Assembly (NCBI GenBank): GCA_037127915.1
Contig: JBAXXL010000018.1
Coordinates: 10,969-74,968, forward strand
Direction of reading: 5' to 3'
Source: JBAXXL01 sp037127915
Lineage (GTDB): Bacteria > Bacteroidota > Ignavibacteria > Kapaibacteriales > UBA2268
Length of the DNA stretch: 64,000 bases
A model generated the notes under the pieces. It was not told where the DNA came from, searched no databases, and saw nothing but the letters and a program-made list of their open reading frames with translations. Positions 42,592 to 50,089 of the stretch are shown piece by piece (position 1 is the stretch's first letter; the number at the start of each line of letters is the position of its first letter). The position numbers and the translations under genes were made by a program.

Positions 42592-43401
42592 ATGGAAAAC
42601 ATAAATAAATTCTTATTGGTAGCCGAAGAAACAGCACTTATCGGAGGCGATATTCTCCGCGCGGGTTTCGGCACTCTATTCGATATTTCTTCTAAAGAAG
42701 GCAAAAACAATTTAGTAACGGAATACGATATAAAAGCCGAAAAAGCCATTATCGAAAATATACTGAAGCATTTCCCTGACCACGAAATATTAGCTGAAGA
42801 AAGCGGTTTGAAATCAATGCCCAAAAGTTCCTACCGCTGGATAATTGACCCATTGGACGGAACAGTAAATTTTGCTCACAATATCCCAATATTTTCCGTT
42901 TCCATAGCTTGCGAAAAAGACGGCGAAATTATTTGCGGGGTCATATACCATCCATTGCTTAGCGAAATGTTCACAGCAAGCAAAGGCGGCGGCGCATATT
43001 TGAATGGCAAAGTTCTAAAAGTGAGCGAAAACAGCGAATTAGATAATGCAATTTTAGTAACCGGCTTTCCGTATAATGTTGATGAAAATCCATTTAATTG
43101 TCTTGGTACATTTGTCAATATGGTAAAAAAAGGTATCCCTGTTCGCCGATTAGGTTCTGCGGCTTTGGATTTGGTTTATGTTGCCGCGGGAAGATTTGAC
43201 GGATTTTGGGAAGCTGAGCTAAAACCTTGGGACGTAGCCGCAGGTGCGATAATCCTTACAGAAGCAGGCGGAAAATTAAGCGATTATTACGGCAAAGAAT
43301 ACAGCATTTACGGAAAAACTATATTGGCCACCAATGGTAAAATCCACGATTCAGCTTTAAAAGTAATTAATGGGTCTATTGATGAAAGCAAAAGTATATA
43401 G
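42592..43401 (+). CDS. Inositol monophosphatase family protein
   Basis: 269 residues with all Li-sensitive phosphatase motifs: EEIL...EESG for the first metal, WIIDPLDGTVNFAHN (DPxDGT) and the C-terminal WDVAAGAIILTEAGG. Substrates in the family include inositol-1-phosphate and related sugar phosphates. The sequence does not discriminate. It lies in a run from batD to the M20 gene. Its 3' end overlaps dapF by 20 nt. Confidence 0.93.
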   Translation: MENINKFLLVAEETALIGGDILRAGFGTLFDISSKEGKNNLVTEYDIKAEKAIIENILKHFPDHEILAEESGLKSMPKSSYRWIIDPLDGTVNFAHNIPIFSVSIACEKDGEIICGVIYHPLLSEMFTASKGGGAYLNGKVLKVSENSELDNAILVTGFPYNVDENPFNCLGTFVNMVKKGIPVRRLGSAALDLVYVAAGRFDGFWEAELKPWDVAAGAIILTEAGGKLSDYYGKEYSIYGKTILATNGKIHDSALKVINGSIDESKSI

Positions 43402-44212
43402 AATGTCCGGTGCGGGCAATTTATTCAGCCTGATTGATAACCGCTCTCAAATTGTGTCAAATACTCAAAAAAGCGAAACCGCTCAATTACTTTGCTGTTT
43501 AAATTTGCAAAACACTTTCGCCGCTGAAGGAATGATTTTTATTGAAAATTCCGATGTCTGCGATTTCAAAGCCGATTTTTTCAATCCGGACGGCTCAAGC
43601 GGAATGATGTGCGGTAACGGCGGACGATGCGTAGTTGCACTTGCTCATAAACTCGAATTTTTCGATAGAGTGGAAAATATCACATTCGAAATGTCGGGAG
43701 TCCACTATAGAGCTAATATAGTCGATTCCCAGGTCGATCTATTTTTCCCGAACCTGAAAATTTATAATAACCTTTGCCCGATTCAGATTGTGTATGAAGA
43801 TGATTTGATAGAACTTGACGGCGTATTCGTAGATAACGGCTCACAGCATTATTGCTTAGATATTGCTGAATTAGGCGAAATAGATATTGCAAATGTGGAT
43901 TTGCAGGATGTTGGACCGAAAGTCCGCAACCACCGCGTTTTTAAACCGGAGGGTACAAATTGCAATGTTATTCAAATTATTGATAACCATACAATTAAAC
44001 TGAGAACTTACGAACGGGGAGTGGAACACGAAACGGGAGCTTGTGGAACCGGAGCTATTGCATCAGCTTTCGCCGCCGAAAATTGGGGGGCGGAATTCCC
44101 GATAACGGTTTTCCCGACTTCCGGCATACCGCTGGTGATAAAGAAAATTCCTCACGGTTCCATATTAGAAGGTCCTGCGGAAGTTTTACAAATTGATGAT
44201 ATAGAAATTTAG
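43382..44212 (+). CDS. dapF: Diaminopimelate epimerase
   Basis: About 276 residues from the ATG at 43382 (MKAKVYRMSGAGN). A further in-frame ATG lies at 43370. The two catalytic Cys are visible: SSGMMCGNGGRC and HETGACGTGAIAS. The family more often has GNDF where this protein has GAGNLF. DapF interconverts LL- and meso-diaminopimelate for lysine and peptidoglycan synthesis. It is placed just before an M20 hydrolase that might act in the same pathway. Confidence 0.93.
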   Translation: MKAKVYRMSGAGNLFSLIDNRSQIVSNTQKSETAQLLCCLNLQNTFAAEGMIFIENSDVCDFKADFFNPDGSSGMMCGNGGRCVVALAHKLEFFDRVENITFEMSGVHYRANIVDSQVDLFFPNLKIYNNLCPIQIVYEDDLIELDGVFVDNGSQHYCLDIAELGEIDIANVDLQDVGPKVRNHRVFKPEGTNCNVIQIIDNHTIKLRTYERGVEHETGACGTGAIASAFAAENWGAEFPITVFPTSGIPLVIKKIPHGSILEGPAEVLQIDDIEI

Positions 44213-44223
44213 ATGGATTATAT

Positions 44224-45387
44224 ATGACAGAAGAATTACTTAATGAACTGAGAGAACAATATTTAGACAAGGCAATCAGCCACCGCCGTCAATTCCACCA
44301 AAATCCGGAATTGAGTTTTTTGGAATTCAAGACTGCTGAATATATCCGCGCTAAGCTCACAGAACTTTCAATTGAATATAAAGAATTATACACAACGGGA
44401 ACTGTGGCGCACATAGGCTCCGGAAAACGATGCATTGCCCTTCGCGCAGATATTGACGCTATTCCGATCTCGGAGAACACAGGGCTTGATTACAGCTCAA
44501 AAAACTACAATGTGATGCATGCTTGCGGACACGATATGCATACAGCCGCACTATTGATTGTTTGCGAATACCTGAAAAAGCACGAATCGGAATTGAATTG
44601 TACAGTGAAATTAATTTTTCAACCAGCCGAAGAAGAACAACCCGGCGGCGCAATTAGAATGATTGATGAAGGTGCTTTGGAAAACCCTGTTCCGGAGATG
44701 ATTTTTGCCGCGCATATATTCCCCGAAACGGAAATCGGTACTATATCATTATCAGCCGGTCCGGTGATGGCTTCGACAAATGAAATTTATGTTGATGTTT
44801 TCGGTCGCGGGGGCCACGCTGCTCAACCACATTTGGGCGGAGATGCTATTTTGGCTTCGGCGAACATAATTAACTACTACCAAAGCGTAACAACAAAATT
44901 CAGGAATCCGGTATATCCATCAGTACTCTCAATCGCCTCGATTGATGGCCGTTCAGCAGTAAACGCATTCCCCGATATGGTAAGAATGAAGGGTGTTTTG
45001 CGGTGCTACGACGAAGACCTGCGAAGCCACTTATTAGATTTAATTAGAGAACGGACGCCGAAATTAGCGGAACTGTATGATTGTACCGCCGAAGTGAACA
45101 TAGTCCACGGATACCCGGCGGTTATGAATTCAACCAGAGCTGTGGATTTTGCTGAGCATTGCGCGAAAAATGTAGTCGGCAGAGAAAACGTTCTACCGTT
45201 TGAACCTAAAATGTGGGCTGAGGATTTTGCGCACTACGCAAAAATCGTTCAGGGAGCTTTGGTATTTGTCGGCTCTGCTCCGATAGGCGAGGAATCCTAC
45301 CCGCTCCACAATGCAAAATTAAACCCTGACGAAACCGCTATGCTATACATTAGCGCATTTTTCATTGAGCTGTGTAGAGAATTTTAA
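44224..45387 (+). CDS. M20-family amidohydrolase (N-acyl amino acid / possible N-acetyl-diaminopimelate deacetylase)
   Basis: 387 residues. The N-terminal HRRQFHQNPELSFLEFKTAEYI, metal site HACGHDMHTAALL, FQPAEEEQPGG and dimerisation domain GRGGHAAQPH are those of the M20D subgroup (hippurate hydrolase, IAA-amino-acid hydrolase, N-acetyl-diaminopimelate deacetylase). Position 11 nt after dapF supports a diaminopimelate role, but M20D enzymes are functionally diverse. Cytoplasmic. Last gene of the run. A palindrome 5 nt after its stop may terminate it. Confidence 0.88.
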   Translation: MTEELLNELREQYLDKAISHRRQFHQNPELSFLEFKTAEYIRAKLTELSIEYKELYTTGTVAHIGSGKRCIALRADIDAIPISENTGLDYSSKNYNVMHACGHDMHTAALLIVCEYLKKHESELNCTVKLIFQPAEEEQPGGAIRMIDEGALENPVPEMIFAAHIFPETEIGTISLSAGPVMASTNEIYVDVFGRGGHAAQPHLGGDAILASANIINYYQSVTTKFRNPVYPSVLSIASIDGRSAVNAFPDMVRMKGVLRCYDEDLRSHLLDLIRERTPKLAELYDCTAEVNIVHGYPAVMNSTRAVDFAEHCAKNVVGRENVLPFEPKMWAEDFAHYAKIVQGALVFVGSAPIGEESYPLHNAKLNPDETAMLYISAFFIELCREF

Positions 45388-45391
45388 AAAA

Positions 45392-45423
45392 CTCATCCGA
45401 TGACTGCGGAGTCATCGGATGAG
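45392..45423 (+). terminator. CTCATCCGATGACT palindrome after the M20 gene
   Basis: CTCATCCGATGACT pairs with AGTCATCGGATGAG around GCGG. It is the same design as 26838-26866, and half a copy lies at about 57005-57021. It may act as a terminator and is also a dispersed repeat. Confidence 0.65.
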
Positions 45424-45443
45424 TAAACTAATATTTCTTTTTC

Positions 45444-45468
45444 GTAGGGGCAACCTTTGTGGTTGCCC
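45444..45468 (+). repeat. GTAG-hairpin (REP-like), intergenic
   Basis: GTAG then GGGCAACC...GGTTGCCC with a TTTGT loop. It is a clear intergenic member of the GTAG class. Confidence 0.8.
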
Positions 45469-45490
45469 GAAATAAATTTGATATTCCTAT

Positions 45491-45555
45491 TTTGAATAGC
45501 CACTAGCTTTAGCTAGTGGTTGGGATTCCGTAGGCTTAAGGGCTTTAGCCCAAAT
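45491..45555. repeat. Composite hairpin element, copy C
   Basis: TTGAATAGCCACTAGC-TTTA-GCTAGTGG, then GGGCTTTAGCCC. The flank TTGAATAGCC is shared with copies A and B, but the stem differs on both arms. Confidence 0.75.
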
Positions 45556-45578
45556 TGGAAAATTGTAGCCAATAATTA

Positions 45579-45827
45579 TTACATATTGACTAAAAAATAT
45601 GCTCGAATAATATTATTCACCGCCTGATTTGAGTTTTGACCCATCGCTTTAAGCCAAATTGCAAGGTCTTCATCAATCATTATTGTGAAATCAACCTTTT
45701 TATGGGGTGAAACGATTTCAGCATCTTCCCAAAAGAAATCATCAGTCTTAGCAATATCCGAGTAGTCAATTTCTTTATCGTTACAATGGTCTAAGCGAGA
45801 CCAATCAGTTTTCGTTGATTTTATCAT
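45579..45827 (-). CDS. BrnA-like antitoxin, orphan
   Basis: 82 residues. The N-terminal part is acidic and disordered (DYSDIAKTDDFFWEDAEIVSPHKKV), followed by a ribbon-helix-helix-like tail (DFTIMIDEDLAIWLKAMGQNSNQAVNNIIRAYF). This matches the BrnA antitoxin layout, in which a DNA-binding C-terminus autoregulates a brnTA operon. No brnT toxin ORF lies upstream on the minus strand (45828-46115) or nearby, so this is either an orphan or a remnant. Confidence 0.75.
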   Translation of the reverse strand: MIKSTKTDWSRLDHCNDKEIDYSDIAKTDDFFWEDAEIVSPHKKVDFTIMIDEDLAIWLKAMGQNSNQAVNNIIRAYFLVNM

Positions 45828-45907
45828 TGTATATAATACATCTTTTATCTAATTCACTCTACTACTTGCATTACAAAAATAATAAAAAAAACCAAATTAA
45901 ATTCCAC

Positions 45908-45918
45908 TTTTGTCAAAA
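45908..45918 (+). promoter_or_regulatory. Distal TTTTGTCAAAA palindrome, copy 3
   Basis: Identical 11-mer to those upstream of the duplicated propeller genes, again exactly 117 nt before the GAAAC box. Flanking DNA (AAAAAAACTA, ATTATGAAAAAGAATTAATT) is also similar. Confidence 0.5.
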
Positions 45919-46035
45919 CGCCGAATTATTTTCGAAAAAACCAGAAAAAAAACTACGTTTTTGACTTTGTAAAGGCCTATATTCCGTTACTTAAACATTA
46001 TGAAAAAGAATTAATTTGAATTTCACCAAAAAAGT

Positions 46036-46060
46036 GAAACTTTTTTCCGTCTAATTTGTC
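46036..46060 (+). promoter_or_regulatory. ECF-sigma-like promoter of the five-gene T9SS cargo array
   Basis: GAAAC, 17 nt beginning TTTTTTCCGT, GTC, then TTTATACTAT, about 55 nt before the ATG at 46116. It is the only promoter-like element found before the array, so it may drive all five genes. Confidence 0.65.
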
Positions 46061-46115
46061 TTTATACTATGTATTAAATCTATTTTTATTAATTATTTAA
46101 TTTATAGGTACAATT

Positions 46116-47600
46116 ATGCGGAAATTCTTTATTATTTTTTTCTTATTCAGTTCCAGCTGTTTTTCACAAACTTTAATTTGGGAAAGAGAATATCAAGACG
46201 ATGCGGTTTTTATGCCGGTACCACTAATGAACTCATTATTACCAACAACAATTGATAATGATGGGAATATAGTAACGGCTATAGATCCATATTCTTCAAC
46301 TTATGGCAATAATTGTTTTATTAAATATGATCAGAACGGCAATAAGCTGTCCTATAAAAGCTATTCAATCTCCCAAACATCATATCCGGTTTCGATTGTA
46401 CAAACCACTAATGGATATAGTATGTTTTGTGCCATCAGCGCATCTTATATGAAGACAGGATTTCTTCCTATGATATTTAAAACGAATTCGGATGGCGATT
46501 CTTTAGCTGTATCTATTCCGTATGACATTAAAAATGAAAGTCTTTATGATTCATTATCGCTGGAAGTAAATACAGCAAATAATAAGATTGGGACATTAGA
46601 ATTGGACGGCAATTACTATAATGCTTCAATTCAAGAAAAAGTAAAGCCAAGCAATCATGGTGAAATAAATCAACATTGCTTAGTGCTATCTTCATACAAT
46701 TCGGATGGTAAACTTCTTTGGAGAAAAGGAGTTGATACTCTGGTGGCTTCGGATTATTATGCAATAATGGAAATAAAGCTACTTAAATCCAAGAATTTCA
46801 TTTTATTAACAAGAAAACAAATCAATAGCGAACATAAAATCCAAATCATTGAATTCGACCTAAATGGAAATGTAATAAAAAAAATAGATCCTCAACTATT
46901 AGACAAATCTTTTTTCCCGTTAAGTATTGAAAAATTAGCAAACAATGATTATGTTGTTTTAGGAAATAGGTTGGTCAAAGATACGACTACAAATAAACTG
47001 ATTAGACTAAACTCAAATGGTGAATACATTGAGTCGCTGGGTTTCCCTAAGCGCAATTTAGGTGTCGGTTGTGATTTTATCAAACAATCCCCGTCCGGTA
47101 ATTTAGTATTGGTCGGTTCAACAGCCTTACAGGAATGTGATTCAAATACTTGTACGAATAAACAAAAAATAATGATGTTTTGTTTTGATCAAGATTTTAA
47201 TTACATATCCGAATTGGAATATGGTGAACATAGAGATGATGACCCTACCGATATCAGAAATATTTATTTTTTTGATAATGACAATTTCATAGCTATCGGT
47301 TATAAAAGCAGATATAAATTCTATATCGCAAAATTCTCATTGAGCGCAAGCAAAGTTAAAGATGAAAGTACATTACAAAGCAATCTTATGGTTTCTCCCA
47401 ACCCCGCAGGCGATTTCATAACAATAACTTTCAAACTTTCGGTAGGTTCTGCAATCCAAATCTACAATACTCTCGGCGAAATAGTAATGTCTGCTGAGGC
47501 ACGGCACGCCGTGCCACTACGAATAAATATTTCTAACCTGCCCAAAGGAATGTATTTTGTCAGAATTGACGGCGAAACGGCTAAGTTTATAAAGAATTGA
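46116..47600 (+). CDS. Secreted protein with T9SS sorting domain, first of a five-gene array
   Basis: 494 residues with a signal peptide (to about CFSQT). The body (about 20-400) resembles a beta-propeller of the type found in 'T9SS C-terminal target domain' proteins: repeated G-N-x turns such as IDNDGNIVTAIDP, KYDQNGNKLSYK, FDLNGNVIKKI and LNSNGEYIESLGF. The sorting domain begins VSPNPAGDFITITF and includes IQIYNTLGE, EARHAVPLR (encoded by a GTAG hairpin) and AKFIKN. No enzymatic motif was seen. It is the first gene after the ECF-like promoter. Confidence 0.85.
   Translation: MRKFFIIFFLFSSSCFSQTLIWEREYQDDAVFMPVPLMNSLLPTTIDNDGNIVTAIDPYSSTYGNNCFIKYDQNGNKLSYKSYSISQTSYPVSIVQTTNGYSMFCAISASYMKTGFLPMIFKTNSDGDSLAVSIPYDIKNESLYDSLSLEVNTANNKIGTLELDGNYYNASIQEKVKPSNHGEINQHCLVLSSYNSDGKLLWRKGVDTLVASDYYAIMEIKLLKSKNFILLTRKQINSEHKIQIIEFDLNGNVIKKIDPQLLDKSFFPLSIEKLANNDYVVLGNRLVKDTTTNKLIRLNSNGEYIESLGFPKRNLGVGCDFIKQSPSGNLVLVGSTALQECDSNTCTNKQKIMMFCFDQDFNYISELEYGEHRDDDPTDIRNIYFFDNDNFIAIGYKSRYKFYIAKFSLSASKVKDESTLQSNLMVSPNPAGDFITITFKLSVGSAIQIYNTLGEIVMSAEARHAVPLRINISNLPKGMYFVRIDGETAKFIKN
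47498..47520 (-). repeat. GTAG-hairpin (REP-like) inside a T9SS sorting domain
   Basis: Minus strand: GTAG, T, then GGCACGGCGTGCCGTGCC. The palindrome is perfect over 18 nt. It encodes EARHAVP on the plus strand. Confidence 0.8.
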
Positions 47601-47628
47601 TTTAATTATAATTATTAAGAGTTTTACT

Positions 47629-50061
47629 ATGAAAAAGATTTTGATTTTAGTATTATTGGTGTTTTGCAGTTATAATTTATACTCTCAATATAAAATGTAT
47701 AGTTGGGGTGATAATGATTCCGGACAATTAGGGATTGGTGATACTTGGACTCCACAGAAAATATCCGGAATGAATGATATAAAAATGATTTCTTGCAAAT
47801 CTCCATTTAACCTCATACTTAAAAACAACGGTAGTCTATGGGCATGCGGAGATAACTCGTATGGACAGTTAGGAGATGGTACTAAAGAAAAGAAAATGAC
47901 ACCGATAAAGGTAGGGAATTCCAATAATTGGGCGGCTGTTTCTTGTGGTGATTATTTTACAGTAGCTATTAAAGATGATGGTAGTCTTTGGTCGTGGGGT
48001 AAAAATTCTCATGGTTGCTTAGGATATGAAACAATGAGTGATACTTGCTTACCTGTCCAAATCGGAAAAGATCAGGATTGGAAATTCATAGCTTGTGGCT
48101 CTACTCATACTTTGGCTTTAAAAAAAGACAGTAGTCTATGGGCGTGGGGATTGAATATAGATGGTCAATTGGGTACTAAAGATACAATTGATAGAACAAT
48201 TCCAGTACGAATTGGCAATTCAAATGATTGGATTGAAATTTATTGTGGTAATTCACATTCAATGGCGAAAAAGGCTGATGGCACATTATGGTCATGTGGT
48301 TTAAACAGCGCGTGTCAACTTGGCTATATGATTTATTATGAAAATAGTTACAAAGGTAAACAAAGATCAAGTGAATTATTGCGGATTAATGATTTTCAAA
48401 ACTGTAAATCTATATCATTGGGTAATAATTATTCAATGTTTGTTAAAGTAGACGGAAGCCTATGGGGTGTTGGTTATAATGGAACCGGACAGTTAGGGAA
48501 TAAAACCATTGATAATGTATATACTCTAATGCGCATTGATAATTCTAATGATTGGTTAAAAGTAAGTTGTGGTAAGAACCATACAGTTGGATTAAAGAAT
48601 AATGGAAGTCTGTGGGCATGGGGCAATAATTGGGCTGGTCAACTTGGGGATGGAACTTTACTCAATAAAAATCATCCCGTGCAAATAGATAGCTGTACAG
48701 AATGGAATTCAATATTTTGTGGAGGGCAATGTACAAAAGCTTTAAAAAACGATGGCAGTTTATGGTCTTGGGGTGACAATAGAATTGGCCAAGTAGGTGA
48801 AGGAGATTCTACCGGCAAACCTAATCCTGTGAAAATAGGCAATTCGAATGAATGGGTTAACATTGTTTGTGGTGATTATCATACCCTGGCTTTTAACGAG
48901 GATGGCAGTCTATGGTCTTGGGGTGCTAATTACTATGGCCAGCTTGGATTAGGTTCTAATGACAGCAAATCAACACCTCAAAAATTCAGTTCAAGCAATG
49001 ATTGGAAATCAGCAACCAGTGGTTATGGACAAACAATAGCTATTAAAAAAGATGGCACCCTCTGGGCTTGTGGCTTTAATTTAACAGGTCTTCTTGGTAA
49101 TAACACAACGAAACATAAAAACATACCGATCCAAATTGGTGAAGATAACGATTGGGCGCTTGTTTCAAGTGGTGAATACCACGCTTTAGCTATTAAAACG
49201 GACGGTAGTCTTTGGGCGTGGGGTGTGAATAACGCTAACCAACTTGGAGATGGAACTTCTACTACAAGTTGTATTCAAGTCCAAATTTCAAATTCAAAAG
49301 ATTGGGCTTCAATAAGCTGTGGAGAAGACTTTTCTGCTGCTATAAAAACAAATGGTACTCTATGGATGTGGGGCCGTAACAATAAGGGTCAACTTGGAAT
49401 AGGCACTAATCAAGGAGTTAATACTCCAATTCAAATAGATAGCTCAACAAATTGGGCCTCCGTGGTTTGTAGCCATGGGAGTTACGCTTTAGCAATCAAA
49501 GTTGATGGTACCCTTTGGGCTTGGGGATACAATAAATATGGTCAACTAGGCGATGGTAGCAATATTGATAGAAATATTCCTATTCAAATTGGTAATTCTA
49601 ATGATTGGGTTTCGGTTGCATGTGGTCATAATAATACTGTAGCCATTAAAAAGGACGGAAGTCTCTGGGTATGGGGTGGTAATATCAGAGGTCAATTAGG
49701 CGATGGAACTACAATAAATAGAAATACACCAAAACGTATCGGCAATTCTACAGATTGGATTTCAGTTGCTTGCGGTGCTTATCATACCATTGCACTTTAT
49801 AATGAAGGAACAAATGTGGAAGAAACAACTAAGTTCGGTAAAAATTTTTCCATTTCCCCTAATCCTTCTTCCGATTTCATAACAATAACTTTCAAACCTT
49901 CGGTAGGTTCTGCAATCCAAATCTACAACACTCTCGGCGAAATAGTAATGTCTGCTGAGGCACGGCACGCTGTGCCGCTACGAATAAATATTTCTAACCT
50001 GCCCAAAGGAATGTATTTTGTAAGAATTGGCGGCGAAACTGCTAAATTTGTAAAGTATTGA
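47629..50061 (+). CDS. Secreted 14-repeat RCC1-like protein with T9SS sorting domain
   Basis: 810 residues: signal peptide (MKKILILVLLVFCSYNLYSQ), then 14 RCC1 repeats of about 53 residues (DGSLWAWGNN..GQLGDGT......P.QIGNSNDW..V.CG..HT.AIK). This equals two seven-bladed propellers. A type A sorting domain follows, with KPSVGS at site 1 and a GTAG-hairpin-encoded ARHAVPLR at site 2. RCC1 propellers are binding scaffolds, so a surface adhesin or ligand-binding role is plausible. It starts 28 nt after the previous stop and is a paralogue of the gene at 52142. Confidence 0.9.
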   Translation: MKKILILVLLVFCSYNLYSQYKMYSWGDNDSGQLGIGDTWTPQKISGMNDIKMISCKSPFNLILKNNGSLWACGDNSYGQLGDGTKEKKMTPIKVGNSNNWAAVSCGDYFTVAIKDDGSLWSWGKNSHGCLGYETMSDTCLPVQIGKDQDWKFIACGSTHTLALKKDSSLWAWGLNIDGQLGTKDTIDRTIPVRIGNSNDWIEIYCGNSHSMAKKADGTLWSCGLNSACQLGYMIYYENSYKGKQRSSELLRINDFQNCKSISLGNNYSMFVKVDGSLWGVGYNGTGQLGNKTIDNVYTLMRIDNSNDWLKVSCGKNHTVGLKNNGSLWAWGNNWAGQLGDGTLLNKNHPVQIDSCTEWNSIFCGGQCTKALKNDGSLWSWGDNRIGQVGEGDSTGKPNPVKIGNSNEWVNIVCGDYHTLAFNEDGSLWSWGANYYGQLGLGSNDSKSTPQKFSSSNDWKSATSGYGQTIAIKKDGTLWACGFNLTGLLGNNTTKHKNIPIQIGEDNDWALVSSGEYHALAIKTDGSLWAWGVNNANQLGDGTSTTSCIQVQISNSKDWASISCGEDFSAAIKTNGTLWMWGRNNKGQLGIGTNQGVNTPIQIDSSTNWASVVCSHGSYALAIKVDGTLWAWGYNKYGQLGDGSNIDRNIPIQIGNSNDWVSVACGHNNTVAIKKDGSLWVWGGNIRGQLGDGTTINRNTPKRIGNSTDWISVACGAYHTIALYNEGTNVEETTKFGKNFSISPNPSSDFITITFKPSVGSAIQIYNTLGEIVMSAEARHAVPLRINISNLPKGMYFVRIGGETAKFVKY
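49959..49981 (-). repeat. GTAG-hairpin (REP-like) inside a T9SS sorting domain
   Basis: Minus strand: GTAG, C, then GGCACAGCGTGCCGTGCC, with one mismatch in the stem. The corresponding codons remain ARHAVP because the change is silent. Confidence 0.75.
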
Positions 50062-50089
50062 TATAATAATAATTTAAAAGAGTTTTACT

